From contig VWZL01005122.1 in assembly GCA_013396915.1 (NCBI GenBank), forward strand, positions 713,887 through 777,886: a DNA stretch of 64,000 nt, written 5' to 3'. Origin of the DNA: Stercorarius parasiticus. Lineage: Eukaryota > Chordata > Aves > Charadriiformes > Stercorariidae. The translations under genes were made by a program, and so were the position numbers. Positions 37,501 through 51,440 of the stretch are shown here, in pieces. Below the pieces are notes generated by a model. It was not told where the DNA came from. It was given only the letters and a program-made list of their open reading frames with translations, and ran no database searches. Position 1 is the stretch's first letter. Each line of letters begins with the position of its first letter.

Positions 37501-40030
37501 TGACAAGCAAGGAGTCCATATTGTCCAGAAAAAAAGTTACAGTGATATTTTACAATATATTTTACAAAAAGCAAGCTATGCAACCAGATTCACAGAATGT
37601 GTGTAACATCTTTTATGTCATTTGACTTATCTGTCATCTATCTGGCACGTATCTGTTGCCTTATCATTATTATAATAATCACTCTTACAAATAGTACCGC
37701 ATTACTACCAATTACATGTGGAGAAACTGGTTCTTTGGGTTCATATTATTGTCATGAAATAGTCTCTTAGGTAGAGACTGAGGAGCAAATTCTCTGTTCC
37801 CCGAATGCCAAAGTGGAGCATGTGAACATTCCCTGAGAGCTGGGCTAGTTTCAACTGTTTCTGTACCGTAGGGGAAAGGAAACCGCAAATGCAGAGAAAT
37901 TAAAAAAAAGAAATAAAGTAAAAGGTTTAAAAAAATCCATACTTAGCTATTGAGGTTAGTGCCGTTTCCAACTGCCATGGCAGAATTCAGCTTAGAAACA
38001 TGTCACTGATTTTGAGTCACCTGCTGAAAAGGACGCACGTGTCCTGCCATGGAGCAGAGTGAGTGTGTCGTGATCGAGGTGACCAGCCACTGAATGTGAA
38101 CAAAACCCAGAAAACATTGCAAGAGAGCCCATCTCAACCCACAGTCTGAAACGTCAGACTTGGGAGTTCCCCGAGCAGCAAGGAGGAGTGGATGCATTCA
38201 TGGAAACCAGCCTTGCTGGCTGCTCGGCTCACAAGAAGAAAACCAGCTGTATTTGTAAGACATATTAGTCGTAACAAGCAGTTCAGTCATTTGTCTTGTA
38301 AGCCCGGAGGACAAGTCCATTTAGTTTTGATTAAAATGTGATATAGCACAAACCTACATGACATTGGCTGATAGTGATATTATATTCCTCCAGTTAGAAA
38401 CAGGGCAAGCATACTTTCAACAATTCAGAAGGAAAAAAAAAGGTCTCATTTTTCTATTTTTGAAGACTGACATGACAATTGGGTACAAAGTTATATGGTA
38501 AAACACATATTTAAAACCACTGTAATAACACTAAAAATGTCTGACGTACATGTATCTTAGCATGGAAGCTGACAGCAGAAAATGCACATCTTTTGTACTA
38601 AGTACTAATTTTTATATTATTCTTTGTATAAAAAGAAAATGCGGCAATTTTAATCATGCTTCCTCTGACAAACATCACTACATTTTCTCTCTTGTAGGTA
38701 AATCAACAACGTCTTTCACCCTGCTATAATTGTGTCTATATGTGTGTGCATTATCACAATAGGCTTTGAAAGTAAAGTTAAAAAAAAAAAAATAAAATCA
38801 TCTTTCAGGCTTCAGGGAGTGGGTCTGCTCCCAGCCATGCAAAATACAAAGCATGTTTTAAAAACTGCTGCTGCGGGAGCTGATTTCAAAGTAAACATCA
38901 AGATAAATTCAGGGCTGCACCAACCCTCCGCTTCAAATGCTACTCCACACAGAGGCATATAAACACACACACGTGCATGTGACTTGTAGATGACTCCACG
39001 TTGTTTTATCTGTGATCTTTTGGTGATGCAATTGTGGCAATAATCACCTTCACAAATACCTCCGCGCTCTTGGTTGGAAGATGCAATGCTCCTATTTCTT
39101 CTTTTCGTTGAGGCCTCAGGCAACTTATTATTAACATTAAAAAATGAAGTATTATGCCAATAATTTTATGAAGTAGAAAGGAATAGATTGTTTACTATTA
39201 CCATAAGGAAAGGTATTGCATTCCAAACATGCCTTCCTGGTTTGATAAATGAAGGTCTTTCATTTAAAACCCCTCCTACAGTCACCAGCATTTCACGACA
39301 AAGTTCTATGTGAGCGTATTTGTCGTACTGCATTTTTGGCATTCACTGGCTATTCTTCCACAGAGTTGACACCTACACTGACAACCACCTCTGATCCTTC
39401 CGTCACTTGTTTTGCCTTGTCTTATAAATATAGCACCAGATGCCAAGCTCCTGCGGTTCAGACTTTGAGATGATTACAGGAGCAGCTGAGTTATTGGGAA
39501 GACGAAATAGGCTTTGATCTGAAGCTTCCTTAAAATGGTATATTTAAAACACAAAGCTCAGCTAGAACTGTACAAACAAAGGCTGAGAGCTACAAAGCTC
39601 ACCCTCTAAACCTGCAGGCAAAGCATACATCTGCTTTCATAGTACTTAACGCTAGTTCCTTTTGTGCTCGCATTATTCGTGAAAACCCTTTGCCAGGTGC
39701 TTACGAAGCCTGGAGGCTTATTTTAAATACACCCAAACTGTAATGATGCCGGGGGTCTGTCAGAACTGGGAAGGAAGGCTTGCGGGACTAATGTCCCTCA
39801 TGACATTTTGGCCATGTCAGGTACTAATTAAAATGTTATCAACTCCTGCATGGTTCCTAGGCTCACCCTAATGTTCTCATTCAAATTCTGTCTTATCACC
39901 TGAAAGGAGGAACAGACAGCTGTTATATCAACTGAAAACTGAAAGAGAGCAAAGAAAAATGTCTGACTGAATGGACTTTTCCAGAAGTTCATGCTGTGCT
40001 CTGGATGAAAAAAGTCTCCGTAGAGTCGTC

Positions 40031-40082
40031 ATCTCCCCCTCTTGCCTCCCTTCCTTCTTCCCTCCCTCTCTGTTTTTTACAG
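40031..40082 (+). other. Long polypyrimidine tract ending in an acceptor-like AG
   Basis: About 48 nearly uninterrupted C and T residues end TTTTTTACAG on the plus strand, antisense to SPOCK1. The frame after the AG stays open to 40333. I recognise no protein and no matching upstream donor or exon. Confidence 0.4.
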
Positions 40083-43000
40083 TCTCCTCGGAACAAACGT
40101 CTTGGACCGGGCAGACACATGTACGCACCCAGCGTCTTCTGCGGCGAGTCTCAGAGGAGGCTCTCCAGTTAGCTGTGGTGGTGGCTGGTCAAGCGCTGGC
40201 CAGTCTTTGCAAGAGGGCTCTCCGAGTTCCCAGCAAAACTGAACACTGGTTTGATTTTAAAGCAGTGTTTAGAGCGGACCCACAGTCCATGGGAGGTTTT
40301 CACAGATCCCTGACCTTGCTGCTAACAGCTTAGCAGATATTGTACTCCTAGGCATTTGAAATACTAAGTAAGCAAAACTTGAAGAGTAATTAAGAGCAGA
40401 AATAAAACTCACCGGGGTTAAAATGAGGTAATTGAGGGATGATTATTTTTAGGCAAACAGTACAGGCTACCGTACTGTGTACATTTGAGTTTCAGACAGA
40501 ATTGTTTCCTACACACCTTCCAAAGCCACAGCTGAAAGGGTTAACACAACCTGCTGAACTTTTCCACATCCAGGAGGTTGCTCTGCTCCACTTTCTAGGG
40601 CTGAACAGAGAGAAATTTTAGATTCTCATCTTCAGTAAAAATGTTCTGAATTACAACAGTTGGAAATAACTCGAGCTGTTGACGATAAGGGCAGCTGCTA
40701 GCTTCCGTAATGAAAATGGCCTTGAGCTTGAAAGAGCAAAACTCAGGTAGTAAAATTAGTAATTTGACAGTATTTGAGAAGAAATGGGCAGATCTATTTA
40801 TGTTCAATCACAGGGGGAAAGCAACAGCCAAGAACATAAATGAAGAGATTATATATAGAGGAAAAAGTAAAAACATAAGGTGATTTCACAGAATGTCTAT
40901 GTTAGAGCATAAGCACATGCGACGCTTCTCAAAAAATAAGTTGAAAATGTGGCTATATATGAAATGAGATGTAAGAGACTTCTAATTTTTACAGTTCCTT
41001 GTGCAATCACAGATGGATCTAAACTGAATTATGAAAAAAACCCAATGGCAGTAGATCATTTCTGTAAAGTGTCATAGTAAACAGGGATATTCATTATTAT
41101 TTGATACCACTCTTTTAAAATGCGTGCATTTTTGCGTGGACCATAGGATGAAACTGCTTCTTTTACACAGTTCTGTTCTGACACTACTCCGTCTCTGTAA
41201 GTCTGTTCAGATTTAAAATTAATGAGCTCCCAGATGATTATTGTTCATCTGTTTGCTTTTGTGTTTGCTTTAATGAGAAAAGGTATTATTTTTATGGCTA
41301 GCAAGATCTAAATGTGCTGGACTGGTAGATGCCTATTCTGGAGGTAAAGTTTGGGCTATCCAAACCCTTAGGGGACTGATCACCGCTGCTACCCGAGGAA
41401 ACTATGTGCAAAACGTTGTACAGAAATGCAAAAGCAGTGTTACTATGCAGCCCATGTCTATCTATCACAGGGCATCTCCAGAGGGTTGGTGAGCACCATG
41501 ACTGATCTGCTTTCCCATAGGAAAAAAAAAACTATCCCACGTCCTTCTCAGAGTCCCCGCTGTGATTTAGGATACTGCCTAGAAGCTGCAAGACTGACCC
41601 ACGAATTTAGTAGAGAGACTCCTTTTTGCCAGGACCTGGTACTCTATCATACAAAAAAACAGGGAGAAGCAATTGAATAGATTCACTTCATTTTTCTGGA
41701 GTCCACCACCTTCATTCGCTTCCTCAGGGAGCCGTGCAAAGTGATAGATAAATCGAATTTTCCCATGCTTGAGCAGGATGGAGAGAGAGATACTCATGAG
41801 TCAGCATATGCTAGCAGAAACTATTTTTCCCCCTCATTAACTTTTTTGCACATCAGCTGATTTTTATTTTATTCTGCGTATATCCCTGTACTTATTTCCT
41901 ATGTTCCCTACTGAATGTTATCACATCTGATACCACCAGGGCTTCATTAATGTAGAATGTTGTCATGTGGTGCATTATTCTTAAATGAGAAAACACAGAC
42001 AACCCTAGAAGAGAAACTGAGTTGTTGTTGGACAGCATGGGGCTAGGAGCATTTGAAGATGTCTCATGGGAATTCCTCCAGCAAATTGTTGGGAAAACTG
42101 ATTGAAATTCAATAAGAAAGTGCAAATGAGACAACACAGCTCCCCAGTGGATTGCAAAGATCCCCTGGAAGGAAATCAGAACTATCTCTGCACTACTGCA
42201 CCTTGCAAAATCAAGAATGCATAAATCCCTCCAGGTTGTACAGCGTAGGAATGCAGCATTCAGGGCAATATGAAACAATCAAGGGAAGGAGTAATATTAG
42301 TAAAGAAATGCAACCCATTACGATGATCAAATTTTAATGGATTCAGGATCTGAATAGGATTTCGTTGGAACCAGTGAAGTGTCATTAACTTCACAGGAGT
42401 GAACGGCACTCGGTACATTAGCAAACACACTTGTCTGGGTTGGTTCATCGATGCTCAAATGCATCACACTGACGCAGGCATTTAGAAACGTACTTCTTGC
42501 TGTAGGTGACTTTGAAGGTGAGGGAGGTGCATCACGAGCAGGGGCTGGGCTTCTGGTCAGACACCTGCCTCCTGTGGGGTGAGCAACTGGGACTGTGGAA
42601 GCTCCTTAGGTGATGGGAGACCTTCGCTGGGTGTGAAATGAGGGAGGAACTCTTCCCTTATAACATTGGTGCTCAGGAACTTGCTTGGATTTACACTGGC
42701 AAAGTGGTGGAGCGGCTTAATTTTTAACAAGCGTTGGTTTCTTTGGCTGAGGTAGTCACTGACGCTTCAGCTGTTATGGCCTCCGCTTCTGGACTGAAGA
42801 GCTGGGGTGATGCTAAAGCACAAAGCAAACTTCTCTGGGATTAAAAAGATGATAGCTAAACTGAGCTGAGTGTCAGGGAAGGCTGTGGATAAAAAAAGAC
42901 TCAAAAGACCCATTGTCTATTGTTTACCTACTGTGACATGTACCTCCTACAGCAAAAAAATGTCATTTAACAGTATAAAGAAAAGTATGAGATGAACATA

Positions 43001-43366
43001 CTAATGAGCACATGGCCACTTAGATGCTGTGGGAACCAATAACTTCAAAAAGTGTGGAATGGAGTTGCAAAAATCTCCTACTAATGCGTATTTTGAAGAA
43101 TCATTTAAAGAAATGCCAATTCTTTTCTCAGCCCTTCATGCGCATTTGTGTATTTTTAAAGTCTTTCAGAGGGAGGATTGAGTTATGTGTATTCAAGGAT
43201 ATGATTTATTGAAAACGTCTCGATTTTTTTAAATATTTGCACTATTAAAATATTTAACATAAAAAAAAATAAAAGCAGCAAGTGAGATCAAAACCATCCT
43301 GTGGCATTACGAAAACCATAAGCTGAGCAATTCTGAAAAGGATAAAAATCGCTTGTGTGAAAGGAA

Positions 43367-43386
43367 TTTTTTTTTTTTTTTTTTTT
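43367..43386. repeat. T20 homopolymer
   Basis: Uninterrupted run of 20 T in the large SPOCK1 intron; no retroposon body is recognised beside it. Confidence 0.9.
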
Positions 43387-46300
43387 AAATAATCGCCAGA
43401 TTTGGAACTGTGGCTGAGAAAGCTTTGAAAGCGGCCAGGCTGACAGGGTGTATTGTAGGGTAGTTGTAAGCCTTTGTAGAAGCAATTATTATCATCTTCC
43501 CCAAAGCACAGACAAGACCGTGAGCAAAAAAGCAAAGAAAAGGAGAAAAGGCTGGCTGGGAAGCAGAACCCCTTTCCCAGGCCTAGATGCTTACTTGCTG
43601 ACGGCTTGAGCCAAAGTGAAAACAATCTCAATCTAATTTAAACTTTGGTCATTCTGCAGAAAATTAAATAGCTGGAACTGTACCCGCTGAAAGAAGAGGC
43701 GAGGAAAGAGCAATGTTCTGGGCGGCGGCACTCCTCTGAATGTGGCTGTAGTGCGGCTCTTTCAGACCCACCGCCCGTCAGCCCCCACAGGTGTTCTTCA
43801 GAATAATGATTTAATCAGAGCGGCCATGGATCAATGCTCTCCAAGTGTTCACAATTAACAAATTTTGCAAAAGGTCCAGCAAGGCATGCTGTAGAACTGA
43901 GGATCCAGAGCGCCAGATAAAATGTTATGTTGTGCGAACATCAGCAGCTTCCCAGTGGCAGCTTTTTCATTGGGAACACCGAGGCCGTGCTTCCGACAGG
44001 TTTCTCTTCCACTGTACGCAGGTATCTTCAGGAATTAAACCAATATTTTGCCTAGATTATTTCATTTATCAGCCTGTCCAGTTCATACCCCCCATTTCAG
44101 TATATTTAGACCATACTATTAAAATTAGATTATGGGCCTGATTCTGCTTTTCCGAGATTCTGAATTTACTTGGATGCAACTGAAAGTTGAGTCTAATTTC
44201 TCCAGGCGCAGTACACTGAAAGACTTTTTGCACGTATTCTTCAGTCTCCCTCCAAATGTACCTTTGTGCATTTTAGATTTCATTATTCCTTTGATGCTCC
44301 TTAAAGATGCAGGGATATCTTCTCACACTCTGGGCCTTTCAATTTTATTTTTTGTTTTAATTCGCTACAGAGCTGGAATGCACTTTTCCCTTTTCGTCAC
44401 AAGTTCTTGGGACATTGAAAGCAGGACATTAAAATATCTGTAGGCTGCCAGGCCTTTAGTACAGTATTTGCTACCCCTGTCATTTTCAGAAAAAGCAGTC
44501 GTTACATTAAAGGAACAAAGTCGCATTATTTTATTGTAAGCTAATAACTGGCAGGCTGTTTTGTGTGTATCTCATTGGAACGGATTAAAAAGAACTTCCT
44601 ACTACGTGTGTTATGACTGATCATGGCTGGTAGCTACAAATCTGCACACTTAGTCATTATAATTCTACTTTTCTAATGGAGAGAGTCAGATACTATCCCC
44701 ACAATTATCCTTCAGGAGGATCGTGTCCCAAATTTCAATCCTCTGCCACCCAATGTGGTCACAGGGACACAGCCGATGGCAGAATTGGGTGGTTTGATTT
44801 TTGAGTGGCTAATAGAGGGTTGCGGTTTGGTTGATAGATTCGCTCCCAAAAGGATTCAGTAATTTTGATAACCAGCTGTTGTATAAAAAGTAATCTGTGG
44901 AATGGCTTAAAGTATCGATGTTAAATTTGGATGAGTAAATCCAAATAAGGAAAACTATGTATGAGTAATACTAATTGATGTTAAAACCTATATGTGAAGC
45001 TGGATAAATTTACCTATTAGGCCAATTAAGACTATTCTGAGTAATTCGATTTGAGGAAGCTTTAATGTTTCCCTTGATTCTGGTGATAATCTTTCATCTG
45101 GAAAAGAAACACTTGAGCAGGTACACAGCACTTGTAATGGGCATTAACGGAGCAGCGTTTTGTGGAGTAATCTGTGCAGGCTGGGGCCACTAACTGGCAT
45201 AAACATTTTAACAGTGATGGCAAAATATCCATTTTGTTGCTGAAAACTGCCTAAGTAAACCACAACAGTTATGTCCTGTACTAAATAACAAAGCTCACTT
45301 TCTTCATCTTTCTTCATTTACCATTCCCTTCTGGCTAGCAGAGCCAGAGCTGCGCTGCTGGTGCTACCAAGTCCTTGTTTTCAGCGTGGATTTACAAATA
45401 AGCCAAGGCACAAGGGGATGTTTTTTACCTAGGGAGGTAAAAGTCATTTTATACCTGGTTTCTAGGCAAGAGATCCTGACCAACAATGAGCACGCAAAAG
45501 ATTTGTACAATATATGTTTAGGAGTGTAAATATAAACATTTACAGTAATGGGTTTTAGCGGGTACTTTTTGGCATTTATCTAGAAAAGCAGCCATATTGA
45601 GAGACTAATGTACCAAATTTGATTTTTTCCCCCTATAAATAGGTGTGAGAGTAAAATGCTTTGAAGGAATCTGGGGAGAAAATGTCTCCTTGTCAGTGAT
45701 GAGGGAGGTTGGCTCCTTTCCGTGGAGAGGGAGGGGAGAAGTGAAAGCCATGGTAATATGTTACAGACTGTGAAGGAGGTTTCAGAGTGTCTCTCCCGTC
45801 CCAGGGCTGTAAACTACAGTCCAATCCTTTAGACCAATAATTACCTACAGTCGTACAGACTTCTATTAGCTAGTCCCTTTTAGCAGAAACACAGATGTGT
45901 ATTTCAACAACCAAACACAACAAAAGCCAACCAAGGCCCTGAGAAAAAAAACCTGCTGATACACTTCAACGGTTCAAGCACGCACAACTACTTAAATATC
46001 ATATTTATTTATAAGTGAAAGTATTTGCCTTAAACTTGGCTAAAGTCTGTGGAAGAAAGCAGACGTCAATGAGCTGCTGGTACTTCAGTGGTACTTCACA
46101 CAGTTTGATAGTTTGACTACTATTTTATCAGGACTCTTCTACAAAACACAAGAGTTTCTTTTATTCCATGGTGGGGGTGAAACGCATAGAAAGAATTACA
46201 TTATATAAAGATCAAGTGGACTAGTTGATATTGATACTCAGATAAATTGGAAGAGCGTAGATTTCAGCTCACCGCATCGTATTTTCTTGACTAACTGGTT

Positions 46301-49300
46301 GTAAAATGGATTTGGAAGTCAGCCCAATATTTTCAAACTAAGCTACTGCAATCAAGACAGGGGGGTTGCACTCTTGCAACAGGCATGTCTCCACCATGTT
46401 CCCACATAAGAACAGTAAAAAGCCTTCCAGTGTGAGAAATTAAATTTTACACATTTTTCAAGGGTAAAGTTCTCAAATATTTTTACAAACATCAGTTTTT
46501 GAAAACGTTGTGTTCGTTTGCTATAGCTCTAAGTAACCAAACACAAGAGAAGTGCGCTTACAATGTCAAGAAAATCTTAGAGAAGTCACTGGGAATTTTT
46601 TTTCTTTTCTTCTTCCCGAAAGCCTCACTGACAGCAAGAGGAGATTGGATTTAAGCATTTATGTATCAACAGGTGAAGGACACACACATTCACTCTTCCG
46701 CATAGCAGGCAGAATCACAGAGCTACTCCCATACAAGTAATAATGCTGAGGAGCCTCCTTCAGTTGTCGTAAAGGCAGGCAGTAAAGAGAAAAAATCACC
46801 CTTGGATTCATAGCCACCTGTCTGTAAAAAGCACTGCTGAAAGCCAATTATTTTGACAGATACCAAGGAAAGACAAAAAAATAAGGACTTATGTAAATTA
46901 CAATGAAAGAACTCAATGTATTTCTCAAAGTAGCTCAGGACTTTACAGTAAATAATGCTTTCAAAGGAAACGGTAATCATCCTGCATTGAAAGCTTCTGA
47001 TCTTACCATCTTTACTTCAGATCATATTAGTACTGTGCATCATTACAAGAATGTGTTCTTTGAAGCATGTGTACTCTATCTTCCTTCTATTCATCATAAA
47101 TACCCTCTCTGTGAAAGTACACTTTGCCACTGTGCACACATTTTTCTTTCTAAGATTTAATTCATTTCCTAAAGAAATGTCACGCAGAAATCAATCTTGC
47201 CAGCACAAGTTCACAAGGCCTGATTCATTTAACAAATGATTTATTGACAACTGTGAGATAGAGAATAATGGGATGTTGTTATTAAGAGCAACATTACACA
47301 TTTCCAACAGTGTATATGGAGAGGGTACACACAGAGGATGTTAAGATTCTTTCATGAACAAGTGATACCTTGCAAGAAGAAAGAAGAGAGCTTGCTATGG
47401 TTAATGGCTGGCTTCCAGGTTCTACCCCAGCTCCCTCTCTGTACTCACAGCTGATGTTATTGCATAAATCTGACCTTTGCTGTTGTTGGTTTCATTGAAA
47501 AACAATAGCTTGTAGAACAAGAGACAAGAAAACAAGTGTCCTGTTACAGAAAACGTAATTTTGATTGGTATTCAAATATAATCAGTTCTTTAGAGACAAC
47601 GTGAAAGTTCAACCAAAACTGCATATGTAGCTGCAGACCACAACTAAGCGTAGTAGGTAATGGTATGATAGATCATCTGGGAAGTATTTATCTAAGCAGC
47701 GTCACACATGGGGATTAAATACTTCTCTTACTCCTTCTGTCTGTCTTTCCTGTCCCTTTTTCACCCAGTGCCAAAGAAAGCAGTGTTTGCAGCTCTGCAG
47801 GCTGAATGCACCTCGCATTTCTTCATATGGTGTAGATATAGATGCTTTTTATTTTCTATTAAACAAGACATGGAGAAAAGAACCAATTCCCTGCACTACA
47901 CATTCATCTATATATTCGACAAGCATGGTGGGAATCCTAGGGTATCTCATAAAAATGAAGAAGATTTCCCTCGAGCTGTCTTCTGCTCTCATATCCATCA
48001 CGACTAGAGTGATCAAATGTGACCTTCAGCATGGTAAGTACTTTGGTGCCTCCAGGTCAGGTGTTAAATCATTCAAATTTAGTTCAATGGCTCCTGGAAA
48101 AGAGTCCAAGCCCTAATGTCAGATGCTCAGGCTCCTGACTCAAAGTACCTGCACGGACCCCGGGCAGAGAGCACCTCGTCCTAGCCACAGGCACAGAAAT
48201 AGTTTTGCAATGTCGCTTGTCCCTGAGGACTGAGGAGCAGGGGCTGAGCTGCCGGGGAATGCCCTGTGTGCTCCAGATCCCAAGCCCTGAAGCCTTGTGG
48301 GGAGCTAAGCACACGGGGGCTCCCACAAAAGAGCGTTTTAACTCCCAGAAAGCAGCAATGAAACATCACTGGGCTGAATTAGAAAGCAAGCAGCTCCAAG
48401 CGCAGTCTGTCCCACTTCGACCCTTTGCCAAATTCCTAAATCCCAACACTACATAGTTGAGAAGTTGGTATCTCTAACTCACCCAACACACTAAACGCTA
48501 TACAAACATAGGAAAAAACAGCTCATGCATGAAAGAGCTTGTGCTCAGATTTTCTTTTGGAAAAGTAAAACAAATCTTCATTCCTTCCTTGTATTCCTGA
48601 AGAAATTATCCGACAAAGAGCAGGAAAAGACATTATTTCTACCGATTTCTGAAGTGCAAAAAGTGAGGAATATTTGACATGCTTCATTAAACTCAGATGA
48701 AAATATAAAACATTTTGAAAACATACAGTTGAATGGGATACAATATTTCCACAGGACTCCATACTAAAAAAAGGGGAAAGATTAAAATCTGTTCCCAGAA
48801 AGATAATTTAAACCTGGAGTAATACACTCCGTCCCTAGTAATCAGTCTGCAAATAGGATGATTTAACTGGGACCCTCAAAACCTCTGTAACAGAAAAGCA
48901 GGAAAACCTGATGAATTCAACTGTACTATGTTGCCCTGCCAAAATTATCAAGTGAAAATGTTAACTCAACCTACAAAGATCTTTTTACCAGGTAACAGAA
49001 TTTCAGAGGTAATTTTAAAAAAAAAAATCTCAAGCACCCATATTTCATGAGAACAATGTATTTTCCTACGTCAGAGGTATGCTGAAGGGGAAACCCAGAA
49101 GATAAGACTCGGGCACTGGTGCATTTACAGCGAACAGTCACAAGGTAGCAGCACAAAGCACCACTCTGAAGAATTTCTTAAGGATGCCACAGAGGTGGAG
49201 GTGATGTGCCATCCGTCACCAGGACACAGCTGTAAGTGCGGAGGCAACATAACTTACCGCAATTAAGTACTTCGTGGGGAGCGAGTTCAGCGCTGGGGTA

Positions 49301-51418
49301 GCCCGTGCTAACCTTTGTAAGCCAGCGAACAAAAGCCCAATAAAGAGAATGGACTTATTTTTTGGGATTTACTGCAGGCATGAGAGATGTGTTATATGAG
49401 TCAACATCGGGGCACAACAAGAGCAGGGAACAGAGAGCGTCTGGTGGGGTCGTGGAGGGGAGCCCTACGTCTGGCAGTGTCTCACGGCTTACAAATTGGT
49501 TGCTCAGTTCCTGAGCTGACCTGCTTTTGAACAAGAAATTATTGTTTTCCCCTTTCAGCACCCTCTATATGCACTTTTTAAAAGAAGCAAAAGGAAAAAG
49601 GGTATATATCAATTCTCCACACATTACATTGTATATAGAGTATGATAGAAAACGTACGCAGGTACACTAACTTGGAATTCTCAAAAGTAAGTAAATCCAT
49701 ATTCTAGGAAATAAATGTAAAGGTCAATAGGTCAAGAAAGATTAATAAAGTCGTTCTTGAGCTCCTATGAGGGGAAGAAGCACTCACAGAGATGAACTCA
49801 GACCTGCAGTATAGCTGTAGCTGAACATTCACAGGTTTTTCAAGAGCTGGATTTTTTGGCTATTGATCTGCCAATCACTTTTTCTGTAAGAGGAAATTCA
49901 GTTATCCACATTTCAGTGAGCCTTTTTCACCCAGTTGCTTTTGTAGGAGTTGTGTTTGTTGTACATCCGCATCTTTTATGGTATCTCAGAATAAAAAATT
50001 CAATAGCTGCTGTGTTGAATTCTAAAGATCATTATTCCACTTGTTTAGAAAATGAAAATGATACCCGCTTTTCTCTCCCCTTGCTCTCACCGCCAGTTCA
50101 CTTTCAGTCAGTCTGGTATATTTTACTCAATTAAAAATATGTATCTTTTGTTAACTGGCATTGCCTGGACAAATGCTACAGATGTTCCCAATTATGTCAT
50201 TGTCCCTGTCATCAGAATAAATTTGTAAAACTGTTGAATAAAAGCTCTCTAGTATAGGAATCGCTATGACTTCTCCCTTTAAAATCATTTCTCATTACTT
50301 ACTACGGTTCCACCATAAAACTCAGTGACCTCCCCATTGTCTGGAAACTCAGAGAATTCCCTGTCTGGTGCCTTGCGTCTCATCCTCCCCAGCTCAGCAT
50401 CCACTTTCTGCACATCAGTAAAGCCAGATTCATTCATTTCAAATGGCCTGTGTCTGGCTAATGCTGATGCCAGCTACTCTTTCTCTATTTCTTCAACTCG
50501 CAGCTACCTTCAACGCAGTTTTCTCAAGAATCCTGTTCTCCCATGGCCCTGCCTCCCGTATTTTTCTGCCTGTCTTCTACATGTCCCACTCGTGCTCTCT
50601 GCAGCAACCTGGGAGAGGTCTTCTGTCCTCACCCTTCTCTTGTCCTCCACAAACACAAACTCAGTTCGCTTTCCAACACACGCGTGTGAAAAACTGATGG
50701 ATTGACTTTTTCCCATCAAATTGAAATTTTTGTCCATGTTTCATACATCTCACAAATGCCAACTTGTCAGCTTCAGATCCCCCCAGGCAGAAGAGGTCTC
50801 CTCACCGTTTCTCTCTAGCGTCCAAACCCCTTCACTGGTGATCTTCACCCACCCCTCCTTCTGTCTTTAAGTGGGCCTGTAGCCTTTTCTGAGACTGCGT
50901 CAAACTTCATCTCTGCTGCAATTTTTTGTAAAGTCTCAGTACATGACGGTTTAAAACATGACTTTTCCAACCCATTCTCACATGTAAGCAGCTTTCATCA
51001 GCTTTCCTCCTGACTATTCTCATGCCCTTTCCTCTGGCCTTACTGAATCCCACCATCTCTGTTTCATATCCTTTCAAAAAGCTTCTGTGAAGATAATTTT
51101 GCAGAGATAATGTAGCCCAGCTCCTCACACTGACCATGCCATCCTGCATTTTTCCACCGACCTCCCAGTCCTACATTACACGTAAGCTGTAAGTCTCTGT
51201 TTCAGGACCCTTTACAGTTTCTCTCTATTTTACTTATAATCATACCTCTACTAAGCCATCATTGACTTCTCTCTGTTAATTATGACAGCCTTTATTACCC
51301 CGTTGCTGAATTTTGAAACAAGTATCTTCAGCTTTTCTTGTCATATCTGTCAGACACTCTCTGTAACACCTGCAAAATCATGTCAGAATCCTCTTAAAAC
51401 TCAACTTTATCACAAAAC

Positions 51419-51440
51419 CTACACAAAGCCTACACAAAGC
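51419..51440. repeat. Perfect 11-bp tandem duplication
   Basis: CTACACAAAGC is repeated head to tail (51419-51429, 51430-51440) at the end of the pyrimidine-rich tract. Confidence 0.9.

Noticed and set aside
39928..40128. Cysteine-containing minus-strand frame considered as the Kazal-like SPOCK1 exon
   Set aside because: The cysteine spacing and residues do not match the testican Kazal domain and no phase-1 splice sites bound it.
50325..50705. 126-codon plus-strand open frame
   Set aside because: It follows from the pyrimidine-rich composition (few stop codons, Ser/Leu/Pro-rich); no family recognised.
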